From contig CAYTUK010000002.1 in assembly GCA_964441285.1 (NCBI GenBank), forward strand, positions 186,001-250,000: a DNA stretch of 64,000 nt, in the 5' to 3' direction. The notes under the pieces were generated by a model. It ran no database searches. It saw nothing but the letters and a program-made list of their open reading frames with translations, and had not been told where the DNA came from. The translations under genes were made by a program, and so were the position numbers. The stretch comes from S010-25 sp964441285. Its GTDB lineage: Bacteria; Pseudomonadota; Gammaproteobacteria; SZUA-229. Positions 45,090 through 53,999 of this stretch are shown in pieces. Position 1 is the first letter of the stretch; every line of letters starts with the position of its first letter.

Positions 45090-46184
45090 ATGAATCAGCC
45101 TAATCCCAATCCCCAACAAACCATACTCGATAGTCTGCATACGGCCATTATGATCATCGACCGGCAGCTGCAAATAAAGCACATGAATCCATCGGCTGAA
45201 ATGCTCTTTCATTTTAGTCGCAACCGGGCCATCAATCGAAAGATAGATCAACTCATTATCAATGAACACGAACTCTACAACCGCCTCAGGCAATCACTGG
45301 CTTCCAGCCACCCCTTTAGTCTCTACGAAGCACAATTAAAAATTCACAACAACACGGACATTGCGGTTGATTACTCAGTTTCACCTCTCGAATATAAAAC
45401 CAGAGACAAATCTTTATTACTGGAATTTTCCCCACTCAAGCATATTCAAAAGTACGCACAGGAAGAAACACTCATTGCTCAACATGAAGCAAGCAAATCG
45501 CTGATGCGCGGACTGGCACATGAAATTAAAAACCCGCTGGGTGGATTACGTGGCGCGGCACAGCTGCTGGAACGTGAGCTTGACGAAAAAAACAAGGTCT
45601 TCACTCAAATTATTATTAATGAAGCTGACCGCCTGAAAAATCTGGTTGATCGCATGGCCGGCCCCAAAGAAATACCGAACATAAGTGCCATTAACATACA
45701 TAAAGTTATTGAGCACGTTCGTCGACTGGTCAATGCTGAACTCAAAGAAACCGTGAATGATAGAAAATCAATACAGCTTAACAGCGATTATGACCCCAGC
45801 ATCCCTGATTTAGCCGCCGATGAGTCGATGCTGATTCAGATCATATTAAATATCACTCGTAATGCCGTTTCTGCAATTAATGCAACGGGGCAGATTGTTT
45901 TTAAAACACGCACTCGCCGTAATCGCACGATTGGTATAACCACCTATCCGCTGGTGGCATCCATTGAAATTACCGATAATGGCAGTGGTGTTAATACCGA
46001 TCTACAGGAAAAAATATTTTTACCCATGATTACCGGACGTGCTGATGGGACCGGGCTGGGCCTGTCTATTGCACAGTCATTAGTGCAGCAGCATCACGGC
46101 CTGATCGAATTTACCAGCTACCCTGGCGAAACAACTTTTACCATACTGCTACCAATTCAACACCAAAATGGAGACACCGTATGA
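45090..46184 (+). CDS. ntrB: Nitrogen regulation sensor kinase NtrB (GlnL)
   Basis: Soluble histidine kinase/phosphatase that phosphorylates NtrC when nitrogen is scarce, normally under PII control. PAS domain at about residues 10-115; H-box GLAHEIKNPLGGLRGAAQLL (about 141-160); N-box LNITRNAVSAIN; G-boxes EITDNGSGV and GTGLGLSIAQSL. 364 residues, no membrane helix. Overlaps ntrC by four bases (ATGA). Confidence 0.95.
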   Translation: MNQPNPNPQQTILDSLHTAIMIIDRQLQIKHMNPSAEMLFHFSRNRAINRKIDQLIINEHELYNRLRQSLASSHPFSLYEAQLKIHNNTDIAVDYSVSPLEYKTRDKSLLLEFSPLKHIQKYAQEETLIAQHEASKSLMRGLAHEIKNPLGGLRGAAQLLERELDEKNKVFTQIIINEADRLKNLVDRMAGPKEIPNISAINIHKVIEHVRRLVNAELKETVNDRKSIQLNSDYDPSIPDLAADESMLIQIILNITRNAVSAINATGQIVFKTRTRRNRTIGITTYPLVASIEITDNGSGVNTDLQEKIFLPMITGRADGTGLGLSIAQSLVQQHHGLIEFTSYPGETTFTILLPIQHQNGDTV

Positions 46185-47593
46185 CCAAGCAACATCATAT
46201 CTGGATTATTGATGATGATGATTCCATTCGTTGGGTATTAAAAAGGGCGCTGGAAAGCGCAAATATACAGGTAACCAGTTTTGAAAATGCCACCACCATC
46301 TTCGAGAAGCTTAAGCAGAATGCGCCTGATGCTATCATTACTGATATTCGTATGCCGGGAATAGATGGCCTTGAATTACTCCAACAGCTCAGCGAGCGAT
46401 ATCCTGATCTGCCGGTTATTATTATGACTGCACATACTGATCTTGACAGCGCAGTTTCTGCCTACAAAGGCGGGGCCTTTGAATACCTGCCAAAACCTTT
46501 TGATATTGATGATGCCGTTGAAATTGCCCAGCGCGCCTGTAACCGACACCAACAACTGATTGACTGCCGCCCACCTGAAAACACCCCGGAAATTATAGGC
46601 AAAGCGCCCGCTATGCAGGCCGTATTCCGCAGTATCGGCCGGCTTTCAAGCTCGATTATCAGCGTGTTAATTACGGGCGAATCCGGAACCGGCAAAGAGC
46701 TGGTTGCCATATCACTGCATAAGCACAGCCCACGCGCTGAAAATGCTTTCATCGCTATCAACACGGCAGCCATTCCAAAAGAACTACTAGAATCAGAATT
46801 ATTTGGCCATGAAAAAGGCGCTTTTACCGGCGCACAGGCACTGCGTAAAGGGCGTTTTGAACAGGCTGACGGTGGCACGCTGTTTCTAGATGAAATCGGT
46901 GACATGCCAGCAGAATTACAGACCCGTTTATTGCGGGTACTGGCTAACGGCGTTTTTTATCGTGTCGGTGGACACACTCCCCTCAAAGTAAACGTTCGCG
47001 TTATTGCTGCCACGCACCAGAATCTGGAAGAACATGTTAAACAGGGGCTCTTTCGCGAAGATCTTTTTCACCGCCTCAATGTGATTCGAATTCAACTACC
47101 ACCACTACGTGAACGTCGAGAGGACATCCCTGCATTACTTAAACTGTTCCTGCAACGCGCCGCGAAAGAGCTCGAAGTTGAAACCAAACACCTCCAGCCT
47201 GAAGCCATCAACTATCTCTCATCGCTTAACTGGCCAGGCAACGTTCGCCAGATTAAAAACACCTGTCACTGGTTAGCAGTCATGACACCCGGACGAGCAA
47301 TTCACCTGTCAGACTTACCGGACGACTTACTCGGAGCACAGTCTGAAACAGAGGTGGCGACTAACAATGGCGACTGGATAAAGGCGTTAACCATAACGGT
47401 GGAGCAACAATTACTTGCCGGCCAGTCAGACATTGCAGAAAAAATTATCTCGCGGGTTGAAAAAGTTTTAATCCAGGCTGCATTACAAAAAACCAGTGGC
47501 AGAAAAAATGATGCCTCAAAATTACTCGGCTGGGGTAGAAATACGTTGACCCGAAAAATCAAAGAGCTTGAAATTCAGGCAAATTTTGAGTAA
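46181..47593 (+). CDS. ntrC: Nitrogen response regulator NtrC (GlnG)
   Basis: Sigma-54 activator. Receiver domain (1-120) with phospho-acceptor D55 (TDIRMPG); AAA+ domain (about 140-380) with Walker A GESGTGKE and the sigma-54 contact loop EKGAFTGA; C-terminal Fis-type helix-turn-helix (KTSGRKNDASKLLGWGRNTL). 470 residues. Likely acts at the three GCAC-N7-GTGC boxes in this window. Confidence 0.96.
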   Translation: MTKQHHIWIIDDDDSIRWVLKRALESANIQVTSFENATTIFEKLKQNAPDAIITDIRMPGIDGLELLQQLSERYPDLPVIIMTAHTDLDSAVSAYKGGAFEYLPKPFDIDDAVEIAQRACNRHQQLIDCRPPENTPEIIGKAPAMQAVFRSIGRLSSSIISVLITGESGTGKELVAISLHKHSPRAENAFIAINTAAIPKELLESELFGHEKGAFTGAQALRKGRFEQADGGTLFLDEIGDMPAELQTRLLRVLANGVFYRVGGHTPLKVNVRVIAATHQNLEEHVKQGLFREDLFHRLNVIRIQLPPLRERREDIPALLKLFLQRAAKELEVETKHLQPEAINYLSSLNWPGNVRQIKNTCHWLAVMTPGRAIHLSDLPDDLLGAQSETEVATNNGDWIKALTITVEQQLLAGQSDIAEKIISRVEKVLIQAALQKTSGRKNDASKLLGWGRNTLTRKIKELEIQANFE

Positions 47594-47686
47594 GCTTCTG
47601 CTCAATTAGAAAGTTTTTAAACGGGTTAACGCCGCTAATCGCCAACTATTTTGGCTGCACCAGCACAGCCATACTAACAGGATGGA

Positions 47687-47768
47687 TGAAACGGATACTG
47701 ATGGTGTCAGGACACGCTGTCAATACATCCCCGCGGCTGACAGTCTTGGACCATCAGTCTCCGTTTCA
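47687..47768 (-). repeat. MITE-like repeat copy D (short subfamily)
   Basis: Ends TGAAACGGATACTGATGG and CCATCAGTCTCCGTTTCA are complementary over 18 bases with one mismatch. Read on the minus strand the centre (gactgtcagccgcggggat, then gtattgacagcgtgtc) is the family core with about 20 bases deleted. It fills the gap after ntrC. Confidence 0.7.
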
Positions 47769-47819
47769 GTCATAAATCGCAAGATCGCCATTGGCCGTTG
47801 TTTTACTTATAATGGCTTT

Positions 47820-48533
47820 TTAGCCACCAATACAACACATATAAGCCTGTTCCAGATTTTCACTCTGATGATCATCTTTGAAGCTTTCGGTTGTCCCGGT
47901 AAATAATATCCTGCCGTTATGTAATACCGCCATATTATCGGCGAGTTCATCCACATCAGCCAGCACATGCGAGCTAAAAAAAATGCTAACGCCTGTTTCT
48001 TTTAGCTGCTGTAACTGCCGCTTAAGCAGAACCCGTGCTTTTGGGTCAAGCCCACTCATCGGCTCATCAAGAATTAATAATTTTTTATTGCTTAGTAGAC
48101 ACACGGCTAAACCAATTTTCTGCAGCATCCCTTTAGACAGCTTACTTACTGGCAAACTTAAAACATTACTGTTCATACCTAAGGATTCCAGCATGGCTTT
48201 AACTGCAACATCATCTCGCGGTACACTATGTAAGCGTAACAGGTAAAACAGAAAATCACTGCTTCTCAGGTAGGCTGGCAGGGAAAAGGATTCGGGTAAA
48301 TAGGCAATGGCGCGTCGCGCTGAAACATTGCGATGCGAGCAACCGGATAATTCAATCTTACCGGCATCAATCGCCGTTAAATCCAGAATACATTTTATTA
48401 ATGTTGATTTACCGCTCCCATTCATACCAATCAGGCCAAAAAACTCACCCTGACTAACCGCTAAATTGATATCATTTAATATGCATTTATCCGCATAATA
48501 TTTTTTTACCTGCTGGCAGAAAATAGCTTTCAT
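47820..48533 (-). CDS. ABC transporter ATP-binding protein
   Basis: 237-residue ATPase with Walker A GMNGSGKST, signature LSKGM, Walker B LLILDEPMSGLDP and H-loop SSHVLADVDELAD. The pattern (LDEPMSGLDP; ELA-NMAVLHNGRILFTG) is that of ABC-2 type exporters. The likely partner is the permease at 50460-51230, separated from it by a TPR protein, a pilin and a REP-like element, so the transporter genes bracket a pilin gene. Substrate unknown. Confidence 0.88.
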   Translation of the reverse strand: MKAIFCQQVKKYYADKCILNDINLAVSQGEFFGLIGMNGSGKSTLIKCILDLTAIDAGKIELSGCSHRNVSARRAIAYLPESFSLPAYLRSSDFLFYLLRLHSVPRDDVAVKAMLESLGMNSNVLSLPVSKLSKGMLQKIGLAVCLLSNKKLLILDEPMSGLDPKARVLLKRQLQQLKETGVSIFFSSHVLADVDELADNMAVLHNGRILFTGTTESFKDDHQSENLEQAYMCCIGG

Positions 48534-48616
48534 TTAATCATTTTTATTGACTGAACAATCAACTCCACAAAAAATCCTCACTAAAAAATTATGTGGCTTT
48601 TGCAGATAAATTTTAT

Positions 48617-48704
48617 CGTTCCCTCGCTCCTGTGTGTGGGAATGCATACGGTAGCTGAAAATACTGACCGAGGGATGGATTCCCACGCAGAGCATGGGAA
48701 CCAG
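48617..48704. repeat. REP-like repeat with TTCCCacgc arms
   Basis: Imperfect inverted ends CGTTCCCTCGCTCC and AGCATGGGAACCAG, with TGTGGGAATGCAT and GGATTCCCACGCAGAGC inside. This differs from the MITE family above. It splits the pilin gene from the ABC ATPase gene. Similar TTCCCACGC palindromes are known as dispersed repeats in gammaproteobacteria. Confidence 0.65.
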
Positions 48705-48744
48705 GAAATTTTTAACCGCGTAGCAGTGACTTGCACGAACTCAT

Positions 48745-49533
48745 TTAAAAGTTTCTAAATACAGCGGCGCAATTGTCACTGGGTGTCTTCATATTATAGG
48801 CATTCGGGTTACCAGCCGCCTGGCAGGCAGTAATTTCAGCAGATGAACCCCAGCCAGAACCCGAAGTGCCTAGCTGCATTGAACCTGCCCCTGCGGTGCC
48901 ATCATCAATTTTTCTATCCAGCTCGGCTAACACATCCGAAGGTATCGCTCGGCCTGAGATTAACTCATGTGCAGGGGCTGTCGCAGTGCTGGCAGATTGT
49001 TGCAATTTGCCCCGATTAATCACCATTCCCTGACCAAAACCATTATCCGGGCAGGCTGTAGTGGCACAGGCATAATCATTCAGGGGTATTGATGGGCCTG
49101 AACCCGTATCGGGGTAATTCCCTTTGATATACCCGGCTGCCTGCAAATCTGACCACACCAGGCCTCGTTCAAGTGGCGAGTCGGCACCACCTACATCCCC
49201 AACCAGACCATTGCCATCACCATTATGTGTAATATTAGGTAAATTCACGCTCGCCTGAGCGTAATCGCCTGGAAAGGCGCGATACCTGTCAGAAAAGCTA
49301 AACCAGGCTGAAGTAATGCCATTAATATTGTTATCCAATGCCCGTACCCGTGCCGTATTAATCAACTCCTGCCCTTTTAATACGCCGCCAAGCAATAGAC
49401 CGATAATAACCAGCACGATAGCGATTTCAATCAGGGTAAACCCTGCCTGTTCCCTGGCTAAAGGTATTTTTCTCCTCGGCATTATTGCTGTGGGAATTAA
49501 TTTAGCTTTCTGTTTTAATATCACTTTATTCAT
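48745..49533 (-). CDS. Type IV prepilin-like protein
   Basis: Pilin or pseudopilin. Prepilin signature EQAG|FTLIEIAIVLVIIGLLLGG with Glu at +5, then KGQELINTARVRALDNNING and a ~200-residue globular part containing DRYRAFPGDYAQ and GDGNGLVGDVGG, with four to six Cys. The leader is long (about 30 residues); ATG at 49533 (MNKVILKQ) has an SD-like GAG, while an inner Met at 49482 would give a more usual 14-residue leader. A candidate major pilin of the nearby MSHA-like system. Confidence 0.85.
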   Translation of the reverse strand: MNKVILKQKAKLIPTAIMPRRKIPLAREQAGFTLIEIAIVLVIIGLLLGGVLKGQELINTARVRALDNNINGITSAWFSFSDRYRAFPGDYAQASVNLPNITHNGDGNGLVGDVGGADSPLERGLVWSDLQAAGYIKGNYPDTGSGPSIPLNDYACATTACPDNGFGQGMVINRGKLQQSASTATAPAHELISGRAIPSDVLAELDRKIDDGTAGAGSMQLGTSGSGWGSSAEITACQAAGNPNAYNMKTPSDNCAAVFRNF

Positions 49534-49663
49534 ACATTTCACTCATTGAAACAGCATTATATTTATATACTCTCATCTATTAAGCCAAAAGCAATTATCA
49601 TACCAATCCTATATAGCCCATAAACCCTCTGTTTGCCTCTTATTTATCAACAAACCTGGAGTT

Positions 49664-50437
49664 TTATCGGGTCTTATCTGTCGATATTTCAACATCTTGT
49701 CGGGCTTTCGTCACTTTCTGCTCTAATATTTTAATTTTTTGCACTAAAAATCTTTTCTCATATGGATCATGTATTTTCCCGTTTGCGATCAAACCACCAA
49801 CCAGTACCTTCGCCGCTTCCAGCTCGCCCATATCTTCGAGCACGATAATTTTTAAATCCCGCGCCCAATATGGCACTTGAACTGTTCTGGACTGCGCCGC
49901 CTTTGTCAGGGCATCTGCATATTTCAACGCCAGCGCCTTATCATTTAATTCATGGCGGGCGACAATCACCGCATGCGCCAACCAGCGCCAGTATCGCGCC
50001 GGATGCTGGTTAAATTTTTTAAAGATATAATCCATCATAATGCGCTGCTTGCGCGCATTATGAATGCTGCCGTAGATATGTGCGGCAACCAGCATCGGGT
50101 ACTGATCTCGTGGATCCAGCTTAAGAATGGTCTCCAGCCACTGGATGACTCGATGATAGTCCAGCTGCCGAAAAGACAGACTAATCCCCGGCTGGTTATC
50201 AAACGACTGCAACCAGAGGTTCAGATATTTCGCCATTGCAATCGGCTCGTTTAAAGTCATCAGTTGATAGCTACCTGCGGGCAGAGGCAGCGGCAATCGT
50301 TCGGCATGTGCGCTAACGGGTGGCCGCATTAAATGCCAGACTATTTGCAAGACGAGCGCCAGTATCAGACCCGCTTTTACCCACCGAGGCACCTGTGCAA
50401 CAGGCCGATCTTTATTAAGAAATACGGCAGTTTTCAT
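49664..50437 (-). CDS. Membrane-anchored TPR-like protein in ABC/pilin cluster
   Basis: 257-residue protein of unknown function. One N-terminal helix (about residues 20-37, WVKAGLILALVLQIVWHLM), then a helical periplasmic part with TPR-like pairs (YPMLVAAHIYGSIHNARKQR; HELNDKALALKYADALTKAA). Its start is placed at 50437 (MKTAVFLNK), 22 bases after the permease stop, with AAAGG in front. Sandwiched between the permease and pilin genes; a bridge between transporter and pilus is possible but unproved. Confidence 0.7.
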   Translation of the reverse strand: MKTAVFLNKDRPVAQVPRWVKAGLILALVLQIVWHLMRPPVSAHAERLPLPLPAGSYQLMTLNEPIAMAKYLNLWLQSFDNQPGISLSFRQLDYHRVIQWLETILKLDPRDQYPMLVAAHIYGSIHNARKQRIMMDYIFKKFNQHPARYWRWLAHAVIVARHELNDKALALKYADALTKAAQSRTVQVPYWARDLKIIVLEDMGELEAAKVLVGGLIANGKIHDPYEKRFLVQKIKILEQKVTKARQDVEISTDKTR

Positions 50438-50459
50438 TACCTTTACACCGCGCATCCAA

Positions 50460-51230
50460 CTAAAAGTTTTTTCGATAAAAATCAAATAGTGCCACCATTG
50501 AAACTAAACCAAGATAAAGACCTGTCTGTGCCAAAATTGGCAGCAACATATGCCACTGAGCAGTCGAGTAGGTTAGCCACTGGGTTCGGGCGAACTGACT
50601 TAAATCCGGCAATAGCCAGCTTAAAGTAGCAATAAAACCGCCCATAAATTTTTCAGCCACACCAGTCTGTCTGATTATTGGTGCCTCAACCATAAGATAC
50701 AGTGCAGTAATAACGCGTGAAGCAGTATAGATAATCAAAACCCCCGACAACGCAGCGGGGATCTGATTAAAGCTAAAGAGCATTAACAAACTTAATGCCA
50801 CGACCAGGGTTAGCTCGAGCCATAATGACAGACACCAGATAACAACCATCTGTGGTTCTGCATAGAGCATTAGCTCCAGACCAAATAGCAGGGTTATGAT
50901 GGCGGCGATAACAATAAAACCACTTAACTTTCCCAGATAATAACTAACCCGATGAATCGGTAATGCAAGCATCATCTCCAACATTTTATCCTGTAATTCA
51001 TGAATTGAACTGGACACGACAAACAGGCTAACCAGTAATACCGCACTCAATCTGAGGTACACAGCAAGTAACGCTACCTGTGTTATCCGATGCTCGGTTA
51101 ACGTCAGAACACCAATGAATTCAACCAGAAAAAATCCTGTTATCATAATCAGCAGTGTTAACAATAATAATCGGTTACGCCGTGACTCTAACAGGGTAAA
51201 TTTTGAGATTATAGCAATATGTGTCAACAT
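50460..51230 (-). CDS. ABC-2 type transporter permease
   Basis: 256-residue integral membrane protein with six helices; N-terminal ISKFTLLESRRNRLLLLTLL and cytoplasmic helix IHELQDKMLEMMLALPIHRVSYYLGK are typical of ABC-2 permeases such as CcmB-like and NosY-like proteins. First gene of the minus-strand set permease, TPR protein, pilin, and (beyond the REP-like element) ATPase. MITE copy C lies just upstream. Confidence 0.82.
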   Translation of the reverse strand: MLTHIAIISKFTLLESRRNRLLLLTLLIMITGFFLVEFIGVLTLTEHRITQVALLAVYLRLSAVLLVSLFVVSSSIHELQDKMLEMMLALPIHRVSYYLGKLSGFIVIAAIITLLFGLELMLYAEPQMVVIWCLSLWLELTLVVALSLLMLFSFNQIPAALSGVLIIYTASRVITALYLMVEAPIIRQTGVAEKFMGGFIATLSWLLPDLSQFARTQWLTYSTAQWHMLLPILAQTGLYLGLVSMVALFDFYRKNF

Positions 51231-51285
51231 GGGATCTCACATTCAGATAAAGGGTTATTGGGTATTATAGAATTATTTGCACCTA

Positions 51286-51417
51286 TTACTGAAGCGAATA
51301 AAAAGCCGACCCATGGTTAAAGACACGCGGTGAATATATCCCTGTCGGCTCGACACCCGCATCCCTGCGGCTGACGGTCTTGAACAATGGTAGCCTTTTC
51401 ATCTGGACTGTTAGTAA
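51286..51417 (-). repeat. MITE-like repeat copy C (complete)
   Basis: 132 bases, minus orientation. Ends TTACTGAAGCG and CAGTCC..GTTAGTAA; core ctgcggctgacggtcttgaa matches copies A and B in reverse complement. Flanked on both sides by TA. It occupies half of the divergent promoter region between the ABC permease and the histidine kinase. Confidence 0.8.
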
Positions 51418-51496
51418 TATGCCGTTTTAAAATTAAGCAAATAATTTTTATTGACTAAAATAATAAACTTTTCAGGTATCTTCCATACCTCAAATT

Positions 51497-53197
51497 ATGG
51501 CATTTAAATCCGCACAACTATTAGTAAAAAATGAATACCGTATTCTGGGCTTAATGCTATTCAGCCTGCTTGCTGCCATCTCACCTGTGCAAAATAATTT
51601 ACTGGCTCAAAGTTTATTGATTTTACACTTTGGTCTCTTTTTGCTCTGGCAACCCTTATTCAAACAACAGCAACCTTTTAATCTGCTTAGCCTGATATTG
51701 TTAATTATTCTAATTATTGCTTATATCCACTGGTTTAATCCCTGGCTAAATGCCTTCTGGGTATTAGTCCTGCTGACACTATTAACTGGGCGAATTTTTA
51801 ATCGTGGTTTTGAGCGCGTGGTCTATGGTTACGCTGTTATTATTTTGCTGTTACAGCTTATCTTAATTGTTACACCACAGATTTTCGGCTTATCCAGCCT
51901 GTTACCAGTTTTTCAGGCATCTGGTAGTAATATTATAATGTTCAGTCCGCTATTGCTATTATTCGCTTCTGGTCGAGATGGCCCAACTCAACATGTCGAT
52001 TTCATCCGTGGTTTTCTCGTTGTCCTGTTAATTATTTTTCTCTGCATGGGCAGCGCGCTGGTTTCATTCACCACTGGACAAGCCTATATTCCATCATTAA
52101 TCAGCAGCATAATTCTGCTTAGTACCTTCTTAATTATTACCAGCTTACTGTGGGCTCCACCTGGTGGTTTATATGGCCTGGCACAACTCTGGGAAAAGTA
52201 CCTGCTGAATATTGGCGGCCCGTTTGAACAATGGATCAATCATCTTTCGGCTGAGGAAGCCAGAACTTCAAATCATCCAGCAGAATTTCTTGAAGCCAGC
52301 CTACAATACCTTATTGACCAACACTGGATATGTGGTGTTTACTGGCAGACACCGTCAAATACCAACATCATAAACCGTCATCTTGAAGGTAAAAAAAGTA
52401 AATTCCTAACCTGTCACCACGATAATAAATTAGAAATTATTATTTATACCTATACACCTGTTGGCACTGCATTATCCATTCATGCAAGATTAATTTTACG
52501 GGTACTGATTTTTTACTATCGCGCCAAACTACAGGAACAACAGATTTTCAATCAGGCGCACCTACAGGCCATTTATGAAACTGGGTCAAAACTGACGCAT
52601 GATGTGAAAAATATTCTACAGTCCACACAGACCATGACGCAAATTATTAATGATGATGAAATCGAGATTAAAGCCAGTTTTTCTATTCTGAAGAAACAAA
52701 TGCCATTATTGAGCCAACGCTTACAGGCCACCTTAAATAAACTGCAAGCCCCGCATACCACGCCCACTCAAGCTGATAATTCTCAGGGCTCTCTTCTGCA
52801 ATGGTGGCAACAATTAAAGATTCGTTACACCGAAGCTGGTATTAATTTCCTCTGCAGCTTTAAAGACGATTCAAACATACCAGTAGAAACTTTTAATACT
52901 GTTGCTGAGAATTTGCTGGAAAATGCCCGAAATAAAAAGGGCCGTGAACCCGACATCCACATACAAGCAGAACTTTTAAACCGCAACAATAAAATTGTAT
53001 TTCGTGTCTGTGATACTGGCTCACCTTTCCCGGAAGATAAGCGTGTTTTATTATTTCAGCAAGCACTCTCTTCCGAAGATGGCTATGGTATCGGTTTATA
53101 CCAAAGTTTCCAGCTTGCCAAGCAAACAGGTTATCAACTTGAGCTAACGCATAATAGCCACGGCAAAGTATGCTTCAGTTTAAACAAAGTATGTTAA
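51497..53197 (+). CDS. Membrane histidine kinase, orphan
   Basis: 566-residue sensor. Residues 1-225 hold about seven to eight helices and no periplasmic loop. A poorly conserved GAF-like part follows (about 255-345), then the dimerisation H-box KLTHDVKNILQSTQ (about 361-374) and an ATPase domain with N-box VAENLLENARNKKG and GYGIGLYQSFQLAKQ. The layout resembles kinases such as PrsK. No response regulator is adjacent. ATG lacks an SD; a small inverted repeat AGGTAT-N5-ATACCT precedes it. Its location inside the pilus/ABC region suggests it controls one of them (inference). Confidence 0.82.
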   Translation: MAFKSAQLLVKNEYRILGLMLFSLLAAISPVQNNLLAQSLLILHFGLFLLWQPLFKQQQPFNLLSLILLIILIIAYIHWFNPWLNAFWVLVLLTLLTGRIFNRGFERVVYGYAVIILLLQLILIVTPQIFGLSSLLPVFQASGSNIIMFSPLLLLFASGRDGPTQHVDFIRGFLVVLLIIFLCMGSALVSFTTGQAYIPSLISSIILLSTFLIITSLLWAPPGGLYGLAQLWEKYLLNIGGPFEQWINHLSAEEARTSNHPAEFLEASLQYLIDQHWICGVYWQTPSNTNIINRHLEGKKSKFLTCHHDNKLEIIIYTYTPVGTALSIHARLILRVLIFYYRAKLQEQQIFNQAHLQAIYETGSKLTHDVKNILQSTQTMTQIINDDEIEIKASFSILKKQMPLLSQRLQATLNKLQAPHTTPTQADNSQGSLLQWWQQLKIRYTEAGINFLCSFKDDSNIPVETFNTVAENLLENARNKKGREPDIHIQAELLNRNNKIVFRVCDTGSPFPEDKRVLLFQQALSSEDGYGIGLYQSFQLAKQTGYQLELTHNSHGKVCFSLNKVC

Positions 53198-53201
53198 AGA
53201 C

Positions 53202-53999
53202 TTAGGGCAACTGCCCCGCTTCGATCATTTGGCTATATAATACAAATGGTGAGACCCAGATGATCAAGTCATCAAACTGGCCAGAAGACGCATCAGCACT
53301 GCTGTAATTTTTGCTCACAAATACTCGGTTTGCACCCACCGTATAAGCCATATTTTCACCCGCTGGGTTGGCACTAACTACCGCCTCTGATGCGTTCTCA
53401 CCCTCATCAGTATTCGGGGCAACCGTCGCAACAAAATGACTACCATCTTTACCTAGTGACAGCACGACAAAGGGTGCATTAGCTGTTAGCGTGGTCAGGC
53501 CAGACGAACAGGCTATGTTTGAAGTACTGTTACCATTACAAATAACCAGGTTCGGCGTTAAAACATTTATTCCCTTTGCCTTTATCTGGCCCGGCATCAC
53601 AAACGCATTATTATTCGCCGTCGTCACACTATAACGAATCGGGTTGTTCCAGCTATCAACAAGTAGGGTATCTCGATTATACGTGCCATTTAAACCCAAT
53701 GTCCTGCCTGGTATAAAACCATTTTGTAACACACAACCACTCGCCGTACGCTGCTGCTCACCGCCACCACTTGCCGTAGTTGGGCAAGGTAAATAACCAT
53801 TACGACTGGCAAATCCAAGTAATGCCGATTTAATTTCTTCGAGTTGTTTTTTTGTCTGCTCACGTTGCGACTGCTCAATACGTGACGATAGCGTGGTAAT
53901 AAAACCGCCCAATAATATACCAATTACAGTTAATACCACTGCCAGCTCAATTAAGGTAAAGCCCCGCTGTTGATGGTCACCTCGATGATTCACCTGCAT
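53202..53999 (-). CDS. Prepilin-like protein (minor pilin)
   Basis: 265 residues with leader MQVNHRGDHQQRG|FTLIELAVVL and Glu at +5, then a long amphipathic helix (SSRIEQSQREQTKKQLEEIK). The globular part has NGYLPCPT and about four Cys, similar to the 508-residue neighbour upstream. The start at 53999 gives a normal leader and overlaps the preceding gene by ten bases. Convergent with the kinase, four bases apart. Confidence 0.85.
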   Translation of the reverse strand: MQVNHRGDHQQRGFTLIELAVVLTVIGILLGGFITTLSSRIEQSQREQTKKQLEEIKSALLGFASRNGYLPCPTTASGGGEQQRTASGCVLQNGFIPGRTLGLNGTYNRDTLLVDSWNNPIRYSVTTANNNAFVMPGQIKAKGINVLTPNLVICNGNSTSNIACSSGLTTLTANAPFVVLSLGKDGSHFVATVAPNTDEGENASEAVVSANPAGENMAYTVGANRVFVSKNYSSADASSGQFDDLIIWVSPFVLYSQMIEAGQLP

